A stretch of DNA of 64,000 nucleotides from Symsagittifera roscoffensis. Lineage: Eukaryota; Xenacoelomorpha; Acoela; Convolutidae. The notes under the pieces were generated by a model that ran no database searches, was not told the DNA's origin, and saw only the letters and a program-made list of their open reading frames with translations. The stretch is from NCBI RefSeq assembly GCF_963678635.1, contig NC_087062.1, forward strand, positions 38,765,330-38,829,329, read 5' to 3'. Positions within the stretch are counted from its first letter, which is position 1. The number at the start of each line of letters is the position of its first letter. Shown piece after piece: positions 28,387-40,913 of the stretch. Both the position numbers and the translations under genes were made by a program.

Positions 28387-31300
28387 AAAAAGACTGCTCG
28401 TATATCAGGGCAAAATCCAAAAAGTTCTGACTTACCCTGAATTCATATCGAACAGTTTTTGGGAAATAAGTAATGGAAAACTACAAACTTTAGACAATAT
28501 CAAAGATCAAGTCTGGAAATTTGAGTCGTACTAAATTAATACAACCAATTAGCTGGCATCAAATAAGCTTGGAAAGATTTTGTTGCTCGTAATAATTCGC
28601 CATGATTAAAAACTTTGCGTTACGTTTTCCGTACTACGAATAAAATTGTCAAAGCACGCATATATTAGTCCAGAGGATGGCCAAATTAGCAATTTTCAAA
28701 CTCCCAGAACTTCGCAAGAAAGATTGAAGGTAGAATATCTTTTTATAATTGGTTTCACAGAATCAGTATCTTTAATATTGCTTAAAAAATTTTGCTACAA
28801 ACAATATTTTTGATTGCCAAAAAATGACTGAATAAAGAAAACCACATCAAGCAAAAATGTTCGAAAATCGTTTTCCATAGATTCATCTAAAATCACCAAT
28901 GAATTACAACAATTTTGTTTTGAAAAACAAACAACAATTTTCAAAACCAGTTTTGAATAATTATTTCAAAACAATGTTTGATATTCTTTTCGGTCATTCA
29001 CATCAAATTTGTCTGCCTGTTGATCTGTCTACTCACGCTGTTGTCTTCATAAAAAAACCTAACAAAAAGACACTATTTCATCTTGAAATGCGCATTAGTT
29101 TGAGCATAGTTTTGCATCCGTAATAGCTTTGAGAGTAGATTATGGGTTAGTAATTCAGATAGGTGTTAATTTTTGCTTGGTGTGATTTTTTTTCAGACAA
29201 AGTTCGATTTTTTAACAAGTCATTTATGACAAAATTTTTTAATATCATCTGGAAAGTATTGTTGTCTTAAGCTCAGTTTTAAAAAGATATCGTCTGAATA
29301 ATTTTTGCAAGGTTATGGGGATTTAAAGATTGTCATTTTGGCCAATTTGTGACAATTATTGCGCGATATATTTTGCATTATTAACGCGTAAGCGGAGATT
29401 TATTCTGTCTATTAAATTGTTCCAAATTTGTTGAAGGCCGCTTATTGGCCATATTCGTTTTGTTATTAGGAACAAAATCTATCAATTTTTAATTTAAATG
29501 GTTTGGTTTTTATCTAAAAAATCTCATACAAAAAAAGAATTGTTTTTTTTTTGAAAATTTCATCAATTGTTATAAAGCGGACATTGCTTCATAGAAATTT
29601 TTAAGCAGTCGTAAGATTCAAACATTTGCCCTAATACGAGCCGTTTTTTTATTCAGTCAGGTTTTAGTGATCAAACTACTAGTTTTTAAAATGCCCCATG
29701 GAAAAACCTATTTTTCTGAAATCATACTTCATAAGATATTCTACCTCCAATCATTTTCTGTTAAACTTTAGGAGTGCTGGAAAAAGTTTTGGCGCACTTA
29801 GAAAATTTTATCCATAATTCTGAAATGTTAATGAGAATTACTTATGCGTAGCAATTTATCCCGCACAACAAAGTCGTTCCAAACTGAATTGAGGCTACAT
29901 AATTGGTCGTATTAATTTTGTGTGACTCAAATTTTTCAAACTTCATTTCATCTTTGATATTGTCTTAAGTTTGAGGTTTTCAAAATTTTTTTTCCAAAAG
30001 CCTATTTGATATGGATTATGGATAGATTAAGGGGCAGTCGGAAATTTCAGGGCTTTGCGCTGACATACGAGCAGTTTTGTATTGTTATTTTTTGACAAAA
30101 TATTCCATCATATTTTTTTTGAAAAACAGCAGCAGCATTGAGGAGGGGGACACTTAAGTCATGGATGGATCTGGTCTTTTTCCGCCCTTAAATTCTGCTT
30201 TTATGTGGTAATTTTATACCACATCCGTTTTTAGCTGACCGAACAAAAAAATATAATTACAAAATCCTACAAAACTCCAAAAATTTGAAAAAAATATCGC
30301 TTTTGGCCTGCTTTTTCAAAAAACCGACTGCGGCGCCACAAAATTTCCTCAGCTAAACAATTTCACTGCGTTATAAGAAAACTTAGAAAATCAATTTGTT
30401 CGTCTTAAAAAAATGGCGACAAAAAAGTCGAAAACATTTTGCAAATTTCTAAATTATCTTTTCTATTAAATCTAGTTTGCATATTTTTGTTTTGGTTTTT
30501 TGAAGTTAAGGTTTCAGTTTTATTCTCCAGCCGAAGTTAAAAACAGAAACATTTGAGAAAATTAAAGAAACGACTAGTGTTTTCTTCATAATCTGATCTG
30601 TCACTACTGGCAGCAATAGTTTGGCAGTTAGTTGTCCTTGAAAGCAGTTGAGCTTAAAGCAACACTGTGAGTTTAAAGCCGTGGAGACGAAAAATAGTAA
30701 TTCAACGTTCTGCATTCTGATCTTAGAACCAACTAATAATTTGCTTCGGTAACCTACATTTTGTATCGAGAATGTTTGTGAACAAATTGGAATGCGCAGT
30801 TTCGATATGTGAACAAAATTCGAGGAGTAATAAAGGCTGTTGCTTGTCTGGCATGAAAAATATATGAAAAGTTTGAACACAATCCCCTGGTTTGAAAAAT
30901 TTTTCACGCTCATACGTGATTTTCACTTTCTTTTTTGTTTCAATTTCATACTTGAAAAACTAGTGTTTCAAGTTTTGCAGTAATTTTTCAGATATTGCAC
31001 TACTGATTCTAATATTGCACAAATTTTTCAAATATGGCACCGAAACATAGTGAGCACCTGTGTTTGATGCAACTTAATTGCTGCTTCAGACACGCGCTGA
31101 AACAAAATACAATAAATTGTCAAAATGCCCAATTTTACAATTTTTTGACTCCCTTAAATTAACAAGAAATTACCACAGAAGAAATATTTGAGCTCATGCA
31201 TCAATGTATTATGATGAGATGAAAGTATTTGTGGCATCCCCCTGCCATTTCAACGAGCATCAACTTTACAAAATTAATCACATGAGGACCAATTATGTTT

Positions 31301-33210
31301 GTCATGGCTTATATATAGTCTGTATGACAATTTTATAACAACCTGAATATGTGAACAAAATTTTTACTCGTGTAAATTTGCAGGTGGAAGGAAAAGGAAA
31401 AAGATCTATATTTGTTAATCAAAAATCAAGAGTCGAAATCATATGAATAAAAAAACTCAAGCGCAATAGTCTGTCACTTTCTTCGAAAGGTGGTATAACG
31501 AACAGTTTATGTGCTAAAATTCCTCTTAACGGCTTTTTTTCTCCCTCACACCTGCATTTTTTCAAAAACCTTTTCTGTTTACATTGTCTGATTGTTACAA
31601 ATTTTGTCTACTGATTAGGCCTTAGCAAACAAGTTTAGTTTGGATACCTAAACTAAAAAGTTCTAATTTCTCTATGTAAAAGTCTAGAATCTATATGAAT
31701 TTAGCCTTTTCGAACAACCAAATGAAAATGAGATTTGCAGTTCAGTTTGATCATTTCATCAAGCCCAATTCACTTAAGAGAAAGATCGTTTCATCAATTT
31801 TGAGAAAAGATGTATCATAAAAGTTCTATCAGGCAAAATTTAATTGATACGCAAGGAACGAAGAATGGCAACCTTATTTTAAAAGCTAAATTAAAGGCTA
31901 CCAACATTTGATGCCGCTCTAATTTTTGCATTTTAAGGTAATTTTAGCATGTATGACCCAGAATTCACTTCTAAGAAAGACAATTTTTTGATAAGTTCTA
32001 GAAGAATTATTTTTAGGAAAGAATTAAATTATTTGGAATGGCTAATTGTTCTAACCATTGAAAACGAGGAGGAAATTTTTATTCGGATATGTTTTTTTTT
32101 GCTTTTTGCTTTCTACGCAAAATCAGTTACCACAAAAAATCATCGGACTGGTATGAGTGATATATCATAGTAGAGACCTTTCAGTCGTTATTCGAACCAC
32201 ATTAAAAATACCTAAAATTGTTTTCTAGTTTCGAGAAAAATAGGTTTGAAATATTTGATTTTCCGTCTTACCTCGAGGGAATAAAACAAGCTAGCAGGCT
32301 TACAACAGCTTAATTAGGAAAAATTCAAAGTTTAAGCCCTAATAACATAAATTGAAGCAAGTAAAATTAATTTTTGGAGTTTTGTAGCTCCATTCTAAGA
32401 ACCCTAGACTTCAAAAAAAAAAAAAACTTTCCTGCAAAAAAAAATTGAAAAAAAAAACAATAGAAATCTTTTGATTTATCTAGTCAATTTTCTGAAAAAT
32501 GTTTGTGTCTATTTGTTTGTAATCCTATGATTGTCAAATATGCCTAAAACATGTTTCTACGTCAGACGTTTCTTTGACCCCACGAAGAAAAAAATTTTAA
32601 AAAAAAACTTGAAACTTGATATTTGAAAAAAAAACTACCTTGTATTTTTCTTAAAGATTATGGTAGGTACATTCTGGCCTACTTGTATGGTAACCGGCTC
32701 TCCTTGTACAAAATTTTGTTTATCTCTGCCTGATTAAATTTTTTTCGTTGTATCTAGGGAGGCCGGCTCAAATCAGTTTGTCAGAACGAACAAAAAAAAC
32801 TTATTTTAGTTCATTTTTCAAAGACAATTTCTTTAGTTTGCTTATCGAAGCTCAGCAGCTGATGGGATGAGAACAGAAAGATCCTGCCAGCTTTTCAATA
32901 AAATAAGACGGCTCGTATCAGGGTGAAGCCCTGAATGATCCGGCTGCCTTTTGAGGTTTATGGAGAAGTTATAACAAAAAAAAATTAAAGGTAATAAAAT
33001 AAAATGAAATTTTTTTTCTTCTAAAATTTGATTTTTTTTCTATAAAAAATATCCCCCCACAAGTCATATAAAGTACAAAAGGATAAATTTCGCTCCTTTT
33101 AACAAATCAATTATGGCAAATAGGCTTCTTTCAACCAATTTGGAACGATTTCTAAGACGGATTAAATCTCCGCTTACGCGTTAATAGCGCGAAATATATC
33201 GCGCGTTAAT
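28166..33210. repeat. Tandem duplication, unit 1 (5045 bp)
   Basis: Closely matches 33211-37615 over its whole length, apart from about 610 bp (31188-31797) missing from unit 2 and scattered small changes. Contains several very diverged HP-like copies (for example 29190-29650 and 29660-30080). No protein-coding gene recognised; the longest frames (near 30506-30913 and 31949-32170) lack any family resemblance. Confidence 0.85.
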
Positions 33211-33432
33211 TGTCCGAACTTGGCCAAAATGGCAATCCTTAAACCCCCATAACTTTACAAAAAATGATCACAAGTGAAATATTTTTTCAAATTTAAGCTC
33301 AAGACAACAATACCTATTGAATGATTTCAAAAAATTTTGTCGAAAATGACTAGTTAAAAAGTCGAATTTTGTCTGAAGAAAAAACAACCCGAGTACAATT
33401 AATCTGTTACTTTCGTTACGATAGTCGGAACA
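32907..33432 (-). repeat. HP repeat, chimeric copy at the duplication junction
   Basis: The left part matches copy 3 at 37317 (shared GGGTGAAGCCCTGAATGATC and CGGCTGCCTTTTGAGG). The right part matches copy 1 at 28172 (shared AACTTGGCC, ATCCTTAAACC and ACAACCCGAGTACAATTAATC). The switch lies between about 33203 and 33217. Confidence 0.85.
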
Positions 33433-36400
33433 AAAAGACTGCTCGTATATCAGGGCAAAACCCAAAAAGTTTTGACTGACCCTTAATTCATATCGAACAG
33501 TTTTTGGGAAATAAGTAATGGAAAACTACAAACTTTGGACAATATCAAAGATCAAGTCTGGAAATTTGAGTCGTACTAAATTAATACGACCGATTAGCTG
33601 GCATCAAATAAGCTTGGAAAGATTTTGTTGCTCGTAATAATTCGCCATGATTAAGAACTTTGCGTTACGTTTTCCGTACTACGAATAAAATCGTCAAAGC
33701 GCGCATATATTAGTCCAGAGGATGGCCAAATTAGCAATTTTCAAACTCTCAGAACTTCGCAAGAAAGATTGAAGGTAAAATATCTTTTTATATTTGGTTT
33801 CACAGTGTCAATATCTTTAATAATGCTTAAGAAATTTTGCTACAAACAATTGTTTTGATCGCCAAAAAATGACTGAATAAAGAAAACCACATCAAGCATA
33901 AATGTTCGAAAAACTTTTTCCATTGATTCATCTAAAATCACAAAAGAACTACAACAATTTTGTTTTGAAAAAAAACAATAATTTTCAAAACCAGTTTTGA
34001 ATAATTATTTCAAAACTATGCTTGATAATCTTTTCGGTCATTCACATCAAGTTTGTCTGCCTGTTGATCTGTCTACTCACGCTGTTGTCTTCATAAAAAA
34101 CCTAACAAAAAGACACTATTTTATCTTGAAATGCGCATTAGTTTGAGCATAGTTTTGCATCCGTAATTGATTTGAGAGTAGATTATGGGGTTAGTAATTC
34201 AGATAGGTGTTAATTTTTGCTTGGTGTGATTTTTTATTCCGACAAAGTTCGATTTTTTAACTAGTCATTTCTGACAAAATTTTTTAATATCATCTGGAAA
34301 GTATTGTTTTCTTAAGCTCAGTTTTAAAATGATATCGTGTGAAAAATTTTTGCAAGGTTATGGGGTTTAAACATTGTCCTTTTGGCCAATTTGTGACAAT
34401 TATTGCGCGATTTATTTTGCATTATTAACGCGTAAGCGGAGATTTATTCTGTCTATTAAATTGTTCCAAATTTGTTGAAGGCCGCTTATTGGCCATATTC
34501 GTTTTGTTACTAGGAACAAAATCTATCAATTTTTAATTTAAATGGTTTGGTTTTTATCTAAAAAATCTCATACAAAAAAAGAATTGTTTTTTTTTGAAAA
34601 TTTCATCAATTGTTATAAAGCGGACATTGCTTCATAGAAATTTTTAAGCAGTCGTAAGATTCAAACATTTGCCCTAATACGAGCCGTTTTTTTATTCAGT
34701 CAAGTTTTAGTGATCAAACTAATAGTTTTTAAAATGCCCCATGGAAAAACCTGTTTTTCTGAAATCATACTTCATAAGATATTCTACCTCCAATCATTTT
34801 CTGTTAAACTTTAGGAGTGCTGGAAAAAATTTTGGCGCACTTAGAACATTTTATCCATAATTCTGAAATGTTAATGAGAATTACTTATGCGTAGCAAATT
34901 ATCCTGCACAACAAAGTTGTTCCAAACTGAATTGAGGCTACATAATTGGTCGTATTATTTTGTGTGACTCAAATTTTTCAAACTTCATTTCATCTTTGAT
35001 ATTGTCCTAAGTTTGAGTTTTTCGAAAATTTTTTTTTCCAAAAGCCGATTTGATATGGATTATGGATGGATTCAGGGGCAGTCGGAAATTTCAGGGCTTT
35101 GCGCTGACATACGAGCAGTTTTGTATTGTTATTTTTTGACAAAACATTCCATCATACTTTTTTTTTGAAAAACAGCAGCAGCATTGAGGAGGGGGACACT
35201 TAAGTCATGGATCTGGTTCTTTTCTTTTCACAAATTCTGCTTTTTTGTGGTAATTTTATACCACATTCGTTTTTAGCTGACTGAACAAAAAAAATAATTA
35301 CAAAATCTTACAAAACTCCAAAATTTAGCAAAAAATATCGCTTTTGGCCTGTTTTTTCAAAAAAACCGCCTGCGGCGCCACAAAATTTCCTCAGCTAAAC
35401 AATTTCACTGCGTTATAAGAGAACTTAGAAATTCAATCTGTTCGTCTTAAAAAAATGCCGACAAAAAAGTCGAAAACATTTTGCAAATCTCTAAATTATC
35501 TTTTCTATTAAATCTAGTTTGCATATTTTTGTTTTGGTTTTTTGAAGTTAAGGTTTCAGTTTTATTCTCCAGCCGAAGTTAAAAACAGAAACATTTGAGA
35601 TAATTTAAAAAACGACTAGTGTTTTCTTCATATTCTGATCTGTAACTACTGGCAGCAATAGTTTGGCAGTTAGTTGTCCTTGAAAGCAGTTGAGCTTAAA
35701 GCAACATTGTGAGTTTAAAGCCGTGGAGACAAAAAAAAGTAATTCAACGTTCTGCATTCTGATCTTAGAACCAACTAATAATTTGCATCGATAACCTACA
35801 TTTTGTATCGAGATTGTTTGTGAACAAATTGGAATGCGCAGTTTCAATATGTGAACAAAATTCGAGGAGTAATAAAGACTGTTGCTTGTCTGGCATGAAA
35901 CATTTATGAAAAGTTTGAACACAATCCCCTGGTTTGAAAAATTTTCACGCTCATACGTGATTTTCACTTTCTTTTTTGTTTCAATTTCGTACTTGAAAAC
36001 TAGTGTTTCAAGGTTTGCAGTAAGTTTTCAGATATTGCATTACTGACTCTAATATTGCACAAATTTTTCAAATATGGCACCGAAACATAGTGAGCAACTG
36101 TGTTTGATGCAATTTAATTGCTGCTTCAGACACGCGCTGAAAAAAATACAATTTTTACAATTTTTTAACCCCCTTAACTTAACAAGAAATAACCACAGAA
36201 GAAATATTTGGAGAAAAGATGTATCATAAACGTTCTATCAGGCAAAATTTAATTGATACGCAAGGAACGAAGAATGGCAACCTTATTTTAAAAACTAAAT
36301 TAAAGGCTACCAACTTCTGATGCCGCTCTAATTTTTGCATTTTAAGGTAATTTTAGCATGTATGACCCAGAATTCACTTCTAAGAAAGACAATTTTTTTG

Positions 36401-37615
36401 ATAAGTTCTAGAAGAATTATTTTTAGGAAAGAATTAAATTATTTGGAATGGCTAATTGTTCTAACCATTGAAAACGAGGAGGAAATTTTTATTCGGATAT
36501 GTTTTTTTTTGCTTTTTGCTTTCTACGCAAAATCAGTTACCACAAAAAATCATCGGACTGGTATGAGTGATATATCATAGTAGAGACCTTTCAGTCGTTA
36601 TTCGAACCACATTAAAAATACCTAAAATTGTTTTCTAGTTTCGAGAAAAATAGGTTTGAAATATTTGATTTTCCGTCTTACCTCGAGGGAATAAAACAAG
36701 CTAGCAGGCTTACAACAGCTTAATTAGGAAAAATTCAAAGTTTAAGCCCTAATAACATAAATTGAAGCAAGTAAAATTAATTTTTGGAGTTTTGTAGCTC
36801 CATTCTAAGAACCCTAGACTTCAAAAAAAATGAAAACTTTCCTGCAAAAAAAAATTGAAAAAAAAAAACAATAGAAATCTTTTGATTTATCTAGTCAATT
36901 TTCTGAAAAATGTTTGTGTCTATTTGTTTGTAATCCTATGATTGTCAAATATGCCTAAAACATGTTTCTACGTCAGACGTTTCTTTGACCCCACGAAGAA
37001 AAAAATTTTAAAAAAAACTTGAAACTTGATATTTGAAAAAAAAACTACCTTGTATTTTTCTTAAAGATTATGGTAGGTACATTCTGGCCTACTTGTATGG
37101 TAACCGGCTCTCCTTGTACAAAATTTTGTTTATCTCTGCCTGATTAAATTTTTTTCGTTGTATCGAGGGAGGCCGGCTCAAATCAGTTTGTCAGAACGAA
37201 CAAAAAAAACTTATTTTAGTTCATTTTTCAAAGACAATTTTTTTAGTTTGCTTATCGAAGCTCAGCAGCTGATGGGATGAGAACAGAAAATCACTGCCAG
37301 CTTTTAAAGAAAATAAGACTGCTCGTATCAGGGTGAAGCCCTGAATGATCCGGCTGCCTTTTGAGGTTTCTGGAGAAGTTATAACAAAAAAAATTAAAGG
37401 TAATAAAATAAAATGAACTTTTTTTTCTTCTAAAATTTGATTTAGTCTACGAAAACATCCCCCCACAGTCATATAAAGTACAAAGGGATAGATTTCGCTC
37501 CTTGGAACAAATCAATTATGGCAAATAGGCTTCTTTCGATTAATTTGGAACGATTTCTAAGACGGATTAAATCTCCGCTTACGCGTTAATAGCGCGAAAT
37601 ATATCGCGCGTTAAT
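33211..37615. repeat. Tandem duplication, unit 2 (4405 bp)
   Basis: Second copy of 28166-33210. It lacks the segment equivalent to 31188-31797; the junction at about 36207-36210 shows a short shared TTGAG-type word. Non-coding as far as can be seen. Confidence 0.85.
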
Positions 37616-37836
37616 TGTCCCAAATTGGCCAAAATGGCAATCTTTAAACCCCCATAACTTTACGAAAAATGGTCACAGGTGAAATATCTTTTCACGTTTA
37701 AGCTCAGGACAACAATAGCTGTCGAATGATATAAAATAATTTTGTCAAAAATGGCAGGTTAAAAAGTCGAAAATTGTCTGAAAAAAAAACCACCCCGAAT
37801 ACAAATATTCCGTTATTTTCGTAGCAAAAGTCGAAA
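37317..37836 (-). repeat. HP repeat, reverse copy 3 of the duplication boundary
   Basis: Complete reverse copy from GACTGCTCGTATCAGGGTG to AAGTCGAAACAA. The left half equals that of the chimeric copy at 32907; the right half is distinct. Confidence 0.85.
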
Positions 37837-38145
37837 CAACAAGTTGACAAATATTTTGTTCTCATTTTTTTTTCTCTAGACATTTCGATTGCTTATACGG
37901 GAAAATTTTCTGAAACTTGAATGGTAAAAATTTTTAGCAAATGCGATCTACTACGCAGCTCAACATTATTCCAAATTGAGTCAAAAAATGAGTTTATCTC
38001 AAGCTATCGAAAGTTTAACCATATTTTTATTTTCAAACCCTGAATAGCACAGTGGGAATATTCAGGGACTTTTTCTATGCTCCTGCAAATAATGCTGTTG
38101 ATCTTGTTCAAACTTACTTTTTTCTGTAGCTGCGCAAAATGTTAA

Positions 38146-39063
38146 TGTTCCGACTTTCGATACGAAAGTAACGGAACATTTGTGCTCGGGTGGGTTTTTT
38201 TTCTTCAGACAAATTTCGACTTTTTAACTAGCCATTTGTGACGGAATTTTTTTTATATCATTCAAAATCTATTGTTGTGCTGAGCTTAAATTTGAAAAAA
38301 TATTTCACCTGTGATCATTTTTCGTAAAATTATGAGGGTTTAAAGATTGGCATTTTGGCCATTTTGATCAATTTGGGACAATTAACGCGCAATATAATTC
38401 GCGCTATTAACGCGTAAGCGGAGATTTAATCCGTCTTAAAAATCGTTCCAAATTGGTTGAAAGAAGCTTATTTGCCATAGTTGATTTGTTACAAGGAGCA
38501 AAATCTATTGTTTTTTACTTTATATGGCGTGCGTGTGGGGGGATGATTTTCATTAAAAAAAATTCAAACTTAAGAAAACTTTTTTTTTCATTTTGTTTTA
38601 TTACGTAATAAAAGTAATAAAAGAGGCTTGTTGAGCCTCGGTTGAGTTTTCAAAAAATGCTTATCTTACAATTTCCATAAATGAAAAAATGCTTCTCGTA
38701 CAATTTCCGTATATGAAAAAATGCTTGTCTTACAATTTCCATATATGATAAAATGCTTATCTTACAATTTCCATATATGAAAAATTGTTTAACCTACAAT
38801 TTCCATATATGAAAAAATGCTTATCCTACAATTTCCATATATGAAAAAATCCTTATCCTAAAGTTTTTTTTACAACTTTCTGAGTCTATGAAACTGTAGA
38901 AAATTGTAGTATAAACATTTTTTCATATATGGAAATTGTGGGACAAGCATTTTTGGTCAACCCGGGACATTTAATTTTTTTATGTTTTTTATGTTATTAC
39001 TGCTCCATAAACGTAAAAGGGCAGTCGGAACTTTCAGGGCTTCGCCCTGATACGAGCAGTCTT
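38146..39063 (+). repeat. HP interspersed repeat, forward copy with internal insertion
   Basis: The left end shows the best-preserved terminal hairpin: TGTTCCG-ACTTTCG-ATA-CGAAAGT-AA-CGGAACA (38146-38178), a 14-bp stem with a 2-nt bulge. The right end is the CAGGGCTTCGCCCTG hairpin near 39035-39050. Between 38605 and 38970 about 365 bp is inserted, mostly a 32-bp minisatellite. Confidence 0.85.
38657..38862. repeat. 32-bp minisatellite, six units plus a partial
   Basis: Unit of 32 bp (ATGCTTATCTTACAATTTCC then ATATATGAAAAA) repeated head to tail without spacers, so not a CRISPR. An inverted copy of the same words (TTTTTTCATATATGGAAATTG) lies at about 38916-38955, so a transcript could fold back. 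It is placed inside an HP repeat. Confidence 0.85.
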
Positions 39064-40157
39064 GTTCTCTCATAAAATTTTATAGTCTCGTTGATCACAG
39101 TTGAATGATTTGTTAATCTAACGAAGTAATTTCAACATTAAAAATTGAGTGTTGAGTTGTGATCATGTGCATTTTGAACGTGTTTTCATAGGTTCGCCAG
39201 TTTTCTCACTTATAAATTTGGTTGATTCGAGCTAAAGAAATCAACATATATAGCGTGAAACAAACAAAAAAGAGAAAATACTCTTTCAAAGCTTCTGATA
39301 CACCCAACCAATATTAATAGCGAAAAATTTTTACTTAAATGATCACTGACTTTTTAATATTGCTGCTATTTTCTACTGATTCTGTCTAAATCTGGATGCC
39401 CGATATTCAATGCTAGAAAATTTATCATTTACTTGCAATCAGTTTTAGTGTTTTAAGATGGACACTTTGAGATAAATCGCTAATTGAAAACGAAATTTAT
39501 TTTATTGTTTAATAGCGCGTTAGTAACATAGAAACATATCACTTATTTACATGACGGGAGAAGATTTGCCAAAAAAATTCTCAATTTTTTCATTTAAAAC
39601 TTTTAAAAATTTTTATCATTTCTCAACCCAGGCCTAGCTCAGATATCTTATAACTCAACCATTTTTATCAGATATGACCTCAACTTGAATGGAGCAGTTT
39701 TTTTTTCCAACTTTTTTTACAAAGTTCTCGAATTGATTGTACTCGGATGTTTATTTTCTTTTGATAAAATACGAATTTTCAAAAAGCAGTTTTGACAGAA
39801 ATTTTATTCAGTCTGAAGGATATCAATGCACTGAGCTCGCAATTAAAAAGACAATTCCAAAGTGAATCTTTTTCACAGATGGGTTTTCGAAAAGTGTCAA
39901 TTTGAAAAATGGGGCAATTTTGGGATAAGTGATTTGCGCGAAATTTGAACATTTTATTAACGCTTAACGCTTTTTATTGGGGCAGAAAATAGCCCATAAT
40001 CACAACGCCATCTGTAGGATCTGAGCAATGCTTCCGAAAAGGCAAAACGTTAATCCTATTTTTTTTGCAGAAAATTACGAATTTATAAAAAAGCCAATTT
40101 GACATGATTTTTATTCATCTAAAAAGTAATGAAATTGAGTTATGATCTTCGGCCTGT
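39064..40157. other. No gene recognised
   Basis: AT-rich. Between about 39640 and 40100 faint HP-like word order can be traced (TTATTAACGCTTAACGC) but with heavy divergence. Confidence 0.4.
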
Positions 40158-40913
40158 ACTCATAGAGTAATTTCAGATAAGGTTCACCGTCTGTTCGTCA
40201 CGCTTGCTTATTCTCGGCCGGATAGATTCGTGCAACTTCTTAGTCTAATACTAATCTTAATCTTACTCATATATCTCCTCGTCTCAATAGATCTAGTGTA
40301 TACTGGTTTTCGCGAGTTAGTTCTTGGAGTTTATCCAGAAGGAGAACAACTGTATTCAAAGATTTATTCAAATTGTTCTGGTGCTGAAATTGCAAGTAAT
40401 TTCAGCGCTTACAAATAAGTGTCAATTTTAGAGATGGCATATGATTGGTTAGTTAGTAATATTTTATAGTGATAGTTTTATCAATAATATAATTGACTTA
40501 TAAATACTAGTTCAGAACTGGTTTCATTCATCCGGGGTTTAGAGAATTTTTAATTTTTTTTATTGTAGTAAAGGATGGGTGACCTAGTTTTGAGCAGTGA
40601 TTTATTGAAAAGGGGAGAGATGTAGTTGTTCGTATAGATGGAAGAAGATTGTTTTGTTCGTGTTTCAAGATGGGTCTTGTTGATCGTGGGTAGTCGTGGT
40701 TGATTGTCTCAAGATTTCTGATCGATGCAATGATGTATCGATTTCAGTAAATTTAGAGCGAGACTACGTGCAGGGTGAAGTTTGAGTTTTCCGTGTGAAG
40801 TGCCAAGTGACTAGGATCGGTATGTGAGATCAACAACGAGATGGCCATTGGTCTGGTTCAATGGGTTTCCTTTGCTGCTATGTTGAGTCCATAATTAAAA
40901 TCCTTTGAGTGAA
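40158..40913 (-). mobile_element. Truncated, diverged relative of the large element
   Basis: 40158-40526 aligns with the 410-bp LTR (shared GGCCGGATAGATTCGTGCAA and CTTCTTAGTCTAATAC), with many changes and indels. 40527-40913 aligns with the inner 3-prime region next to the PPT (CATCCGGGG; later GGCCATTGGTCTGGTTCAATG against GGTCATTGGTCTAGTTCAATG). Orientation is the same as the large element. It is the 3-prime end only: no pol, gag or second LTR. Confidence 0.85.

Noticed and set aside
30506..30926. Minus-strand frames of up to 135 codons in duplication unit 1 and the matching 120-codon frame in unit 2
   Set aside because: Starts and ends shift between the two copies because of indels, as expected for non-coding DNA.
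38657..38862. CRISPR-like array
   Set aside because: Repeats abut without spacers, units vary, and the context is an animal genome.
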